Below are positions 8,720 through 17,439 of a stretch of DNA of 64,000 nt, one piece after another. Within the stretch, counting starts at the first letter, position 1; the number at the start of each line of letters is the position of its first letter. The DNA lies in assembly GCA_965224045.1 (NCBI GenBank), contig CBDCYD010000005.1, forward strand, positions 558,001-622,000, read 5' to 3'. The DNA is from Tectiglobus sp965224045. Lineage in GTDB: Bacteria; Pseudomonadota; Alphaproteobacteria; Rhizobiales; Hyphomicrobiaceae. Both the position numbers and the translations under genes were made by a program. The notes under the pieces were generated by a model. The model was given only the letters and a program-made list of their open reading frames with translations. It was not told the DNA's origin and ran no database searches.

Positions 8720-9808
8720 ATGGCCAAACTCGAGCAAATTCACGTCGACCACTTTCGGGTGCCGCTGCCTGACCCCGTCGAAGCAAGTGCCGCGGGCCTG
8801 ATGTCGGCGTTTGATATGGTTGCGGTTTTCATCACCGATGCCGATGGCGCCACCGGTCTCGGCTACACCGTCATGCACGAGGGCCAGGGCGGTGCCATTG
8901 CCAAGATCATCGACGGGCCGCTGCGCGCCATTGCCGTCGGCGAGGATGCCGACCGCATCGAATGGATCTGGCAGCGAATGAATAAGGGCCACCACTATGC
9001 CGGCCGCGGCGCGCCGCTGTCCTTTGCGCTGGCCGCAATCGACGTCGCACTCTGGGACCTCAAGGGCAACCGCCTGAAATCGCCGCTCTGGCGCCTGCTC
9101 GGCGGCCACGATCCGAAAGTCCGCGCCTACGCCGGCAACATCGACTTGAATTTCACGGTCGATCGCCTGCTCGAAGGCGCCACTGCCAGCGTCGAAGCCG
9201 GCTTTCGTTCGGTCAAAATGCGCCTCGGTCGGCCGACGTTGAAAGAAGACGTTGCGCGCGTTGAGGCAATGCGCAAACACTTGCCCGGCCACATCGAAAT
9301 GATGGCGGATGCCAACGAAGCCTGGCGCGTCGATGAAACCGTGCGCGCCATGCGTATGCTGGAACCGTTCGATCTCGTGTGGCTGGAAGAGCCGATCTCA
9401 CCCGACAATATTGCCGGCTACCGGCACCTGCGTTCGCTTGGCAGCGTACCGCTCGCGGCCGGCGAAAACCTCCATACCGTGCCCGAGTTCGCGGCATTGA
9501 TCGCAGCCGGCGGCATCGACTTCGTCGAGCCGGACCTGACGACCTGCGGCGGCATCACGCCGTTCATGAAGGTCGCCCGCATGGCCGAGGCCAACGGTCT
9601 GCCGGTCACCTCCCACGGTGCCCACGACCTCCACGTTCACCTGCTTGCGGCCGCACCGAACGCCACCTACCTCGAATGGCACGCCTTCGGCCTCGATCGT
9701 TTCATGGCAGACCCTCTGACCGTCAGCAACGGCTACGCCACCGCCCCCGAGCGCGTCGGCCACGGCATCACCTTCGACTGGGATAAACTCGACGAGTTCC
9801 GTGTTTGA
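8720..9808 (+). CDS. Mandelate racemase/muconate-lactonizing enzyme family protein
   Basis: A 362-residue member of the enolase superfamily, transcribed divergently from the ThDP enzyme. The start at ATG 8720 follows GGAGG. Metal ligands are visible as Asp in MADANEAW, Glu in WLEEPISPDN and Glu in AAGENLHT; the acid/base side has a KMR motif on the second strand and a His-rich end TSHGAHDLHVHL, both typical of the mandelate-racemase subgroup. Such enzymes abstract the alpha proton of a carboxylate, often as sugar-acid dehydratases or racemases. A dehydratase feeding a 2-oxo acid to the neighbouring ThDP enzyme is a reasonable guess, no more. Confidence 0.88.
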   Translation: MAKLEQIHVDHFRVPLPDPVEASAAGLMSAFDMVAVFITDADGATGLGYTVMHEGQGGAIAKIIDGPLRAIAVGEDADRIEWIWQRMNKGHHYAGRGAPLSFALAAIDVALWDLKGNRLKSPLWRLLGGHDPKVRAYAGNIDLNFTVDRLLEGATASVEAGFRSVKMRLGRPTLKEDVARVEAMRKHLPGHIEMMADANEAWRVDETVRAMRMLEPFDLVWLEEPISPDNIAGYRHLRSLGSVPLAAGENLHTVPEFAALIAAGGIDFVEPDLTTCGGITPFMKVARMAEANGLPVTSHGAHDLHVHLLAAAPNATYLEWHAFGLDRFMADPLTVSNGYATAPERVGHGITFDWDKLDEFRV

Positions 9809-9824
9809 TCTGCGCGTGCCGTAG

Positions 9825-11141
9825 TTATTTCGACAGCCGGATCGGTTGTCCGACACCCTTGATGCCGCCCGGCACCGGCACCGTCGAAAGGTGGTAATCG
9901 GTGTTGAGCACCAGGTGCGGTCCGCCAAAAAGCTTCATGGTTTTCGCGACGATGGCCGTATAGGCGGACTGGTCCGCGACGGGTTTCGTCGCGTCGACAT
10001 GCAGCGAAGCACTTGGCAGGTAGATCGTCCCGAGCAGGTTCCTGGCATTGTCGCTGGTAATCCGAAACAGGTCATCCCCGACACTCTTGGATGCGAATAT
10101 CAAGATCCCCGCCATTTCACCCGTCTCGGGCGCCTCCAGCGAAATCGTCGTGTCCTTCTGAAAATGCAGCCTTGCACCAAGCCCCGTGAAGAACAATCCG
10201 ACGCTGGTGCCATGCAACCCTGCTGTCTTCTGGACCATGAGCGGTCCGTCCTTGAACACGTAAATACCGGGCAAGAGCTTCACCTCGGCGCTGCCCCGGA
10301 CTGCCAAACCGCCACAATAAACACCTGGCGATAATGTCTGGTTTGACGTGACCTCAACCAGCTTGGGATACGTGCATGCCCCTACTGAAGGTTCCGGTCG
10401 CCCGGCTAGCGGATCGGCAAACGTCGGACAATCCACCATCGGTTCGGGCGAATATGCCGCCGTATTCCTGGCATAGCCGCCGGCAGAACAAATCACATCC
10501 GCCATCAGCTGGGAGGACCTCTTGGCGATGATACCCAAGCTCGAATTCGAATTGGAGAACACCGCACAATTCTTGCCGGTTACCCTGGCCTCCCTTTCGA
10601 GCGAAATCGTCCCGTCTGCCGAACCATCCAGACCCAGGACGCAAATATTCGGCTGTCCGACGATCCGCGCCGTCGCACTTACCTTCACCGCAGGCACGTT
10701 CACTCCGAATCGCTTCGTAAGGACCGCCTTGCTCGGCATCTCGATTTCGACGCTGACCTCCAAAGGATCGTCGCTGATTGTTGATGCGACGGAGAGCTGT
10801 TTGCCGGCATGGTTGTCAGCATTGACGCCGATGAACCTCGTAACCACGGCTTTGATCACCGCATCGACGTTATCCCTTGAAGCGTTGCTGAGGCTGAGCC
10901 CTTTTGCGCCGGCCAGCACGGCCGCATCAGCCGCTTCCTGCAGGCTCTGTTTTTGCTGGAGATAGCGGGCAAAGTCGAGCGCGCCGCCGGCGGCAAGAAA
11001 AAGCAAGGGCAGCGCGAATGCCGCTAGGATGACGATCGAACCGCGCGCATCACGACAAAACCCGCGAACGCTGGCCCACAGCGTGCGCATGCCCGCACTC
11101 GTCGGGCTCATATCGGATTGGTTCTGCACAAAACGCCGCAT
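9825..11141 (-). CDS. TadG-like pilus/envelope protein, paralogue 1
   Basis: A 438-residue protein with the TadE/TadG N-terminus: a short basic segment, RDARGSIVILAAFALP and one membrane helix, then LQQKQSLQEAADAAVLAGAK. The rest should be periplasmic. It lacks an obvious von Willebrand A domain and instead has a Cys-containing, strand-rich region with NICVLG, KNCAVFSN, SPGVYCGG and LGTIYLPS. The protein at 12004-13296 has the same order of motifs and is clearly a paralogue. TadG proteins accompany Flp pilus machines; no tad secretion genes occur in this window. The start at ATG 11141 is preferred over an upstream in-frame ATG because the TadG signature begins just after it. Confidence 0.8.
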   Translation of the reverse strand: MRRFVQNQSDMSPTSAGMRTLWASVRGFCRDARGSIVILAAFALPLLFLAAGGALDFARYLQQKQSLQEAADAAVLAGAKGLSLSNASRDNVDAVIKAVVTRFIGVNADNHAGKQLSVASTISDDPLEVSVEIEMPSKAVLTKRFGVNVPAVKVSATARIVGQPNICVLGLDGSADGTISLEREARVTGKNCAVFSNSNSSLGIIAKRSSQLMADVICSAGGYARNTAAYSPEPMVDCPTFADPLAGRPEPSVGACTYPKLVEVTSNQTLSPGVYCGGLAVRGSAEVKLLPGIYVFKDGPLMVQKTAGLHGTSVGLFFTGLGARLHFQKDTTISLEAPETGEMAGILIFASKSVGDDLFRITSDNARNLLGTIYLPSASLHVDATKPVADQSAYTAIVAKTMKLFGGPHLVLNTDYHLSTVPVPGGIKGVGQPIRLSK

Positions 11142-11322
11142 TACTCGCCGGTTCCTGGTATGATCCGGAAACTTCTTATTCGACAAGTCTGCCATCGCAA
11201 CCGTTAACGGGCTTTTAGCTTTAGCCGTAACCACTGCCAAAAAAACGGGGATCAGACACAAACTACAAATTCGGTTAAAATTTTAGTATTCGGATCACAA
11301 ACTGGTTCAGCGCGCTCCCACG

Positions 11323-11964
11323 CTATCTTCGAATATACCCAACGAGTGACGACCCGGCGATTGCCGACCGCGAAACACATCTCCGAAACTTGAGCTGCGA
11401 TCGATAACTGGCATCGCGTGAAATGGCGTGTCCGCGCGCACTCCTGGGAAATGGTCCGGCCCCGCAATCGGCCGCCATGTCAGGTTGGGTCTGCCCAGCC
11501 ATGCCCCTGGCATTTCCGGCTGCACCGCGCGCACTGCGCAACACGGAACTGACCTGGTAGGGAAACGCCGACCAGTTGAGCGGCTTCGTCAGGAACAGAT
11601 TGACGCCAAGATTGTGGGCTTCTTCGAGCGCCTTGTGATCGTCTCGCGTTGACACCACGATGATTGGCAGGTTCCGGATTGCGGGCATGTTTCGGATATA
11701 GGCAACCAGCCGGAACCCGTCGATTTTCGGCATCGACAGGTCGACAATCGCGATGTCGCAGGCCTCCCGTTGCAGGATTTCGAGTGCCTCTGCCCCGTCG
11801 GACGCTAACAGAAGTTCCTCGGCCACCTGCGCCAGCACCTGCTCCGCCATTTCCAGATAAACCGGATCATCGTCGGTCAACAGAATCCGACTGCACTTGA
11901 TCAGTGGCTCGTCAGTTTGATCCCCGATCAGGCTGAGCTGCGGCCGTTTGCTTGTCTCTGGCAT
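11323..11964 (-). CDS. Stand-alone response regulator (receiver domain)
   Basis: A 213-residue protein with one CheY-like receiver at about residues 25-145: acidic cluster LLTDDDP, phospho-acceptor Asp in IVDLSMPKIDG, switch residue in VVSTRDD and Lys in LTKPLNW. The remaining 65 residues are basic and of low complexity, with no DNA-binding or enzymatic domain that I recognise. It lies between two TadG paralogues on the same strand. A likely phosphodonor is the hybrid kinase with an Hpt domain at 14493-17336, but that is inferred from proximity. Confidence 0.85.
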   Translation of the reverse strand: MPETSKRPQLSLIGDQTDEPLIKCSRILLTDDDPVYLEMAEQVLAQVAEELLLASDGAEALEILQREACDIAIVDLSMPKIDGFRLVAYIRNMPAIRNLPIIVVSTRDDHKALEEAHNLGVNLFLTKPLNWSAFPYQVSSVLRSARGAAGNARGMAGQTQPDMAADCGAGPFPRSARGHAISRDASYRSQLKFRRCVSRSAIAGSSLVGYIRR

Positions 11965-12003
11965 GGCTTGGATCCTGATTTTTGATCGTTTTGGTTCGGC
12001 TCA

Positions 12004-13296
12004 TCAATCGACAAGGGCAATCGGTTGCGCCGCCCCGCGAATGCCCCGCGGCACCGGGACGTCTGTCAGGGCGTAGTTGGTGTTGAGCACCAAATGCGGC
12101 CCGTTCAATAGCACGACGCGGCGCGCCACGATGGCCGTGTACGCTGACGCTCCGCCAACACTGGCATCGCCGTCGACTATGAAAGAGTTGTTCGGGAGGT
12201 AGATCGTGCCAACGAGCTTTTGCGCGTTGCGGCTGAGGATCGTGTGGGTGAGGAGCTTGCTTTGCAGCCGCGATCCAAAGAACAGCAGCCCGGCCATGAT
12301 GCCGTCTTTCGCGGCAGCGAGTTCGATGGACGTGCCCGGACCGAAGTAAAGCCAGGTGCTGGCGCCAAGAAAGAAGGATACGCCATCGCCGGCAACTTTG
12401 GCCTCGTCGCGAACCGACAAAAGTCCATCCTTGATAAGGTAGTTGCCGGGCCTCATGGTCACATCGGCCGTTCCGCCAATCTTCAACCCGCCGCAATAGA
12501 CCCCGGGCTCCAGCGTCGCGACACCACCATTGATCACTGTCTGTTCATAATCACATTCGCCGGCCGCCGGCTCGGGCCGCGATGCCAAAGGATCCTCGAA
12601 CTGCGGACAATCGGTAATCGGGTCCGGCGAAATGCTACCGTTGTTCTCGACGCCGCCGGCTGAACAAACCGAATGCGCCGTCAAAATTGCACCGTCCCGC
12701 ACCGCCAGGCCGATCGACGACGTCGAATTGGAAAACACCGAGCAGTTGTTGCCGGTCATCCGCGCGTTCTTGACCAGCCAAACCGCGCCAATTGAGGATT
12801 TTTCCAGAGCCAGGACGCAAATGTTCGGCTGTCCGACAACCCGCGCTATCGCGCTCGCGGTCAACTTGTGCCCGGACCGCCCCAGGGCACGGGCGAACAC
12901 CAACGGTTCCGCCTTCGACACGGACACCTTCACCTCAAGCGGATCATTGTTGATCGTCGTTTCGACCGCCACCCCCGCATCGCCGGGCCTTCCGGCGTTT
13001 CGCGCGACGAAGTTGGCAACCACCGCCTTGACGATTGCGGGCACGTTCTCACGCGATGCATCGGACAGGCTGAGGCTCTTGGCACCGGCAAGCGCAGCCG
13101 CATCGGCAGCTGATTGAAGCGTACTGCGCTTCTTGAACAGCAGCGCATAGTCAATGGAGATACCTGCAGCAAGCATCACCAGTGGCAAAGCCACCGCTGC
13201 AATCATGGCCATCGACCCACGCGCGTTTCGTCTGTACTGCTTGATACGTTCAAAGCAGATTCGACCGGCCATGCGCGCATTATTGCGGCGTTTCAT
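12004..13296 (-). CDS. TadG-like pilus/envelope protein, paralogue 2
   Basis: A 430-residue paralogue of the 9825-11141 product. It starts at ATG 13296 behind GGAGG, has RRNARGSMAMIAAVALP leading into a membrane helix, then STLQSAADAAALAGAK, a typical TadG-like join. The periplasmic part repeats the same marks in the same order: NICVLALEK, GNNCSVFSN, CSAGG, EPGVYCGG, VGTIYLPN and HLVLNTNYALT. The paired cysteines suggest disulfides. The order tadG-like, receiver, tadG-like on one strand points to one transcription unit. Function within a pilus or as a surface sensor is not known. Confidence 0.8.
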   Translation of the reverse strand: MKRRNNARMAGRICFERIKQYRRNARGSMAMIAAVALPLVMLAAGISIDYALLFKKRSTLQSAADAAALAGAKSLSLSDASRENVPAIVKAVVANFVARNAGRPGDAGVAVETTINNDPLEVKVSVSKAEPLVFARALGRSGHKLTASAIARVVGQPNICVLALEKSSIGAVWLVKNARMTGNNCSVFSNSTSSIGLAVRDGAILTAHSVCSAGGVENNGSISPDPITDCPQFEDPLASRPEPAAGECDYEQTVINGGVATLEPGVYCGGLKIGGTADVTMRPGNYLIKDGLLSVRDEAKVAGDGVSFFLGASTWLYFGPGTSIELAAAKDGIMAGLLFFGSRLQSKLLTHTILSRNAQKLVGTIYLPNNSFIVDGDASVGGASAYTAIVARRVVLLNGPHLVLNTNYALTDVPVPRGIRGAAQPIALVD

Positions 13297-13649
13297 GTGT
13301 TCTGGCCTCCAGCCGGTCAGCAGTTGCTGCCGACAGCGTGAGCCTCGGCCGAGCCACCGATGGCACCCGGACAGGCATTATATTTTTTTAGCATTCAGTT
13401 CGATGTTAAATTATACAAATCCAAGCATATGTTTGGCTATTGCGAATTCGGCACATACCAAAGAATGACTTAAACTAATCAACGAGCGTAATGGAAATCC
13501 CTGAGATTGAGAATTCGCGACGCGTGAATCATAAACAAATCGTAAATATTTTCGTCACAGGTCTCAATTCGGTACAAAGCTCGATTGCCTGGCTATTTGA
13601 GAAACTGAATGGCTGAAAATTCCGAGGCCAATTCCAGCCCCCGAGACTG
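13297..13649. other. AT-rich intergenic control region upstream of the TadG-like unit
   Basis: No gene seen in these 353 bases. The part from about 13375 to 13560 is far more AT-rich than its surroundings. Reading the minus strand, two TATAAT boxes occur at 13410-13415 and 13377-13382, upstream of the TadG-like gene that starts at 13296; neither has a convincing -35 box at 17 bases. It is the likely promoter region of the tadG-like/receiver unit. Confidence 0.45.
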
Positions 13650-14309
13650 CTACGCACAATTCAGCCGCCCGGGCTCGCCGCGCTCCGCTGCCACGCGCTC
13701 CTCGTTGATCTGTCTTGCAAGCGCCGAAGCAAAGATCGCAATTTCGCGGAGCCGGCGTTGCATCACTTCGGCCTCGCCGAGATCCGCCGTCGCCTGGGCC
13801 ACCTGGTGGATCTGCTCGAGGTCGCTGGTGAGTTGGCCGAGCCCGAGCATTGGCCCAGGCTCGGCGGTTGATGCACCGACCCCGCCTGCTGCCTGGGATT
13901 CGAGCTCGCGCACGGCGCTTGCCATACGCAGCAGATGCGAGACCAGCGGTTCGAACATCGTCCATTGCACTGGTTTTGACAAAAACGAGCTGGCACCCGC
14001 CTCGAAAACCGAACGGATCGTTCCGGAATCATCACGCGACGATATCACGACCACCGGCATATGCTTGGTCTCCGCAGCACCGCGCACGCACCGCAACAGG
14101 TCAAAGCCATCCAGATTGGGCATTTCAAGATCAATGAACGCGATGTCGAAAACACCCTTGCGGATCAGGTTCCAGGCCGCAAACCCATCTTCCGCCTCGA
14201 CGAAGTCCATCGTCAGGTGTTGGATCTTCGCCTTGATCAGCGACCGCGTAATCGGATCATCGTCAACGCAAATTACGCGCGCCTGGCTTTCCGGACGTGC
14301 TGTCGCCAT
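13650..14309 (-). CDS. Stand-alone response regulator with helical C-terminal region
   Basis: About 219 residues. A receiver domain occupies the first 125: CVDDDPITR, Asp in FIDLEMPNLDG, VVISSRDD and SFLSKPVQW. The remainder is predicted largely helical, with GQLTSDLEQIHQVAQATADL and a charged end. No output domain is recognisable. ATG 14309 is chosen; a GTG nine bases upstream is in frame. It is divergent from the hybrid kinase gene (14493), 183 bases away, and resembles the other receiver at 11323-11964 in its central motifs, so both probably take phosphate from the same relay. Confidence 0.85.
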   Translation of the reverse strand: MATARPESQARVICVDDDPITRSLIKAKIQHLTMDFVEAEDGFAAWNLIRKGVFDIAFIDLEMPNLDGFDLLRCVRGAAETKHMPVVVISSRDDSGTIRSVFEAGASSFLSKPVQWTMFEPLVSHLLRMASAVRELESQAAGGVGASTAEPGPMLGLGQLTSDLEQIHQVAQATADLGEAEVMQRRLREIAIFASALARQINEERVAAERGEPGRLNCA

Positions 14310-14492
14310 GAGATCCACACTCTGGTTTTCGCCGTTTCAACGATGGTTCATCTCTCGGCCTTTGAGACTATTGCGTGAAGCTGAACGATCCGCTTACGCC
14401 GATGGTTAAGAAACCCTGAACAAAGAAAAAAGTTACTCTCATCGCGTATGGTGACAGCGAGTTCTGCCTGCCACCCTAGCTGAGTAACTCCC

Positions 14493-17336
14493 GTGATCCG
14501 GCCGCTTAGTCGCTCAATCTACACCAAGCTGGTCGTAACCGTCGGCATCGCCGTCGTGTGTGGCGTTCTCTTGACGTCGCTGACTTCCGCGTGGCGCGAA
14601 GCCCACCGCCGCTTCGATGCCAAGCGCAACGAGATCAAGGGCGTCGCCCATGTGCTCGCCGCCAGTGTTGCAAAGGGTCTGGCGGCCGGCGACCGCACCA
14701 AGGTTGCCCGCGCGATGAATGCCATCGGGCACATCCCCGCCATCAAATTCGCGCACGTCCACGACAACGAGGCCAAACTGGCCTACCAGGTCGGCACCGG
14801 AATTATCATTTCCCGTGGCAAGAACGCGGACGCAGACCAGGAGATCAGTCCGCTCACGTCGATCTATCACGGCACGTATCGGTATCGCACGCGTGTCACC
14901 TACGCCGGCAGGACGGTCGGCTACATGCAGTTGATCGCGGACTTGTCGGATTTGCGCTCCGCCTTGGCGGACAGCATTACCCAGGCCCTGGCCACCGGCC
15001 TCATTGCCGCCATCCTCGGCATGCTCGCATCGGTCTATTTCCAGAACCGTATCGCCCGACCGATTACCGACCTCACCCAGACCATGCGGGCAGTCCGTGA
15101 GGGCCATGACTTCACACGCACCGTGAAACGCACCAGCGACGATGAAACCGGCCAACTGGTCGACGCGTTCAATGCGATGCTTTCCGAAATCCGCACGCGC
15201 GATGAAAAACTCATGCGCCACCGTGAAACACTCGAACTTCGAGTCGAGGAACGCACCACCGAGCTTGCGACCGCCAAACAGCAGGCCGAGCAGGCCAATG
15301 CCGCGAAGTCCGAATTCCTCGCAACCATGAGCCACGAAATCAGAACGCCGATGAACGGTATGCTCGCGATGGCCGAACTCCTCTCGGCCAGCGGCTTGCC
15401 ACCGCGCCTGCAGAGAAACGCTGACATTATCGTCGGCTCCGGCCAGAGCCTGCTCGCGATCATCAACGACATTCTCGACCTCTCCAAGATCGAAGCCGGC
15501 AAACTCGAACTCGAAGCACTACCCGTCAATCCCGCCTCGATAGTCGACAGTGCGCTGCGATTGTTTTCCGAACGCGCCATCTCCAAGAACATCGACCTGT
15601 GCGGGTTCACCGCGCCTGACGTGCCGCGAACGATCTCGGCCGACCCCATACGGCTGAGCCAGATCCTCACCAATTTGATAAATAACGCCCTCAAGTTCAC
15701 CAACGACGGCCACGTCCTGGTGTGTCTGGAAGCACGCCGCGCCGACTGCGGGCAGGACCGGCCTGGACCTGCAACGCGCCTGATCTGCAGCGTCTCGGAT
15801 ACCGGCATCGGCATCCCGCAGGAGAAACTCGCCACGATCTTCGATTCCTTCAGCCAGGCCGACAAGTCGACGACTCGCAGCTATGGCGGCACCGGCATCG
15901 GGCTGACGATCTGCCGCCGCCTCGTCAACCAGATGGGCGGCGACCTCGACGTCGAAAGCACTGTCGGCGCCGGCACCACCTTCACCTTCGAGATCCCCGT
16001 CGATATCATCGAGCCCGCCGAAACGCGCCCGGCGGTCACGACCTCTCGCGCATCCCACACCGTCCTGCTCGCGCTTGCACAGAGCACGACCCGCAACATA
16101 ATCCATGAATACGCCCGCAAATGCGGCTTCCGCGTCATGTGCAGCGAACCGGCCGATGTCACGCTGGACCAGATCAAATCCGTCACGGCGGTCTTCGCCG
16201 ACGCCGGCAGTGTCAGCCAGTTGCGCGCATTGGGCCTTGCGGCTTCGTCACCGGCCGTCATTGCGCTCACCAGCCTCGGCGACACCTCGATCGACCATCT
16301 CATCGAGAATGGAATCATTGATCTCGAGCTGGCGCGGCCGGTTTGTTCCGACGAGATCTGGCCGCTTCTGAGAGCGCTGGCCGGCGGCCCGTCAGCGTGG
16401 AACGATTTCACACGCCAGGCCAGAACGGCCGCCCCGGCACCTCAATACGTGTCGTTCAGCAACGTCCGCGTGCTCGCTGCCGACGACAGCATCGTCAACC
16501 GCGAGGTGCTTGTCGAAGCGCTCTCGAGCCTTGGCGTCGAGGCGGTGTGCGTCGGTGATGGCGCCGAAGCACTTGCCGCAGTCGCGGCCAACCGCTTCGA
16601 TCTCGTCTTCATGGACGGCAGCATGCCGGTCCTGGACGGCTACGAAGCCACGCGTCGCATTCGCCAGCTCGAAGCCGACGAAGGCCGCCCGCGCACGCCC
16701 GTCGTCGCGCTGACGGCCCACGTCACGGGTGAGCGCGCCGACGCCTGGCGCGATGCCGGCATGGACGCCTGCATCACCAAGCCCTTCAGGTTGAAAACCA
16801 TCGAACAGACACTCCTCCGGCATATCGGCATGGCAAAGGTAAAAATGGACCCCATCGAAGCAGCAGACCCGCTCAACCCGGCATCAACGCAACCAGCGCC
16901 AAAGCGTGTTACTGGCTCCGCCCAAACCGGCAAGACCGACGCACCGAGCCCCGACGTCGATCACGCGATCCTCGACGCCATTGCCGAATTCCAGAGCGAA
17001 GGCGACGACCTGATCGGACGCGTCGTCAATCTGTATTGCGAACACGCACCATCGGCGCTCGATCGCCTGTTGTCCTGCGGCACCGACTGCCCCGCGGACG
17101 ATGTCGCCGCCGCCGCCCACGCATTGAAATCGCTGTGCCGCAATGTCGGCGCCGTACGCACTGGCGATATTTGCAGTCGGATCGAAGCGGCAGCCCGCAA
17201 CGGCCGGACGACGATCGATCGTGCAACGGCCGAAGAACTGGTCGATGCACTCGATAAGGCGATTGCCACTCTCCGCGACAAGCATCGCCGGCAGCAGTCG
17301 GCGTCGGAGCCGCAAACCATCCAGCAATCCGCATGA
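14493..17336 (+). CDS. Hybrid sensor histidine kinase with receiver and Hpt domain
   Basis: A 947-residue membrane kinase. Order: helix at about 12-30, a periplasmic sensor of about 130 residues, second helix at about 165-185, HAMP at 187-240, coiled coil, HisKA with MSHEIRTP and phospho-accepting His281, HATPase with NLINNALKF, DTGIGIP and GGTGIGLTIC, a degenerate receiver-like segment at about 510-620, a true receiver with MDGSMPVLDG (Asp708) and KPFR, and a C-terminal Hpt domain with AHALKS (His876). This is a BarA/ArcB-like multistep phosphorelay protein. The Hpt has no output domain attached, so it should pass phosphate to separate receivers; two lie just upstream on the other strand. 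The start is GTG 14493 with a weak ribosome site. Confidence 0.92.
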   Translation: MIRPLSRSIYTKLVVTVGIAVVCGVLLTSLTSAWREAHRRFDAKRNEIKGVAHVLAASVAKGLAAGDRTKVARAMNAIGHIPAIKFAHVHDNEAKLAYQVGTGIIISRGKNADADQEISPLTSIYHGTYRYRTRVTYAGRTVGYMQLIADLSDLRSALADSITQALATGLIAAILGMLASVYFQNRIARPITDLTQTMRAVREGHDFTRTVKRTSDDETGQLVDAFNAMLSEIRTRDEKLMRHRETLELRVEERTTELATAKQQAEQANAAKSEFLATMSHEIRTPMNGMLAMAELLSASGLPPRLQRNADIIVGSGQSLLAIINDILDLSKIEAGKLELEALPVNPASIVDSALRLFSERAISKNIDLCGFTAPDVPRTISADPIRLSQILTNLINNALKFTNDGHVLVCLEARRADCGQDRPGPATRLICSVSDTGIGIPQEKLATIFDSFSQADKSTTRSYGGTGIGLTICRRLVNQMGGDLDVESTVGAGTTFTFEIPVDIIEPAETRPAVTTSRASHTVLLALAQSTTRNIIHEYARKCGFRVMCSEPADVTLDQIKSVTAVFADAGSVSQLRALGLAASSPAVIALTSLGDTSIDHLIENGIIDLELARPVCSDEIWPLLRALAGGPSAWNDFTRQARTAAPAPQYVSFSNVRVLAADDSIVNREVLVEALSSLGVEAVCVGDGAEALAAVAANRFDLVFMDGSMPVLDGYEATRRIRQLEADEGRPRTPVVALTAHVTGERADAWRDAGMDACITKPFRLKTIEQTLLRHIGMAKVKMDPIEAADPLNPASTQPAPKRVTGSAQTGKTDAPSPDVDHAILDAIAEFQSEGDDLIGRVVNLYCEHAPSALDRLLSCGTDCPADDVAAAAHALKSLCRNVGAVRTGDICSRIEAAARNGRTTIDRATAEELVDALDKAIATLRDKHRRQQSASEPQTIQQSA

Positions 17337-17351
17337 CGCTTGCATCCAAAC

Positions 17352-17389
17352 AAAAAACCGGCCGGCCGACATGACGTCGACCAACCGGT
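17352..17389 (-). terminator. Rho-independent terminator of the oxalate/folate operon
   Basis: On the minus strand a 14-base-pair stem, arms 17376-17389 and 17357-17370, with three G-U pairs and a five-base loop, is followed at once by six T (17352-17357 as A on the plus strand). It sits 50 bases past the stop of formate-THF ligase, so it should end the gntR-oxc-frc-fhs unit. The plus side has no T run, so it would not serve the kinase gene. Confidence 0.85.
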
Positions 17390-17439
17390 CCCCGTCTTCC
17401 CTCCGGGAAGTCGATTGCTCCGCCCAAAAGCGCAGAGCG

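Noticed and set aside
8540..9292. Upstream extension of the ThDP enzyme frame
   Set aside because: It lies opposite the enolase-superfamily gene, whose frame shows clear motifs; ATG 8539 has a good ribosome site and matches the family start.
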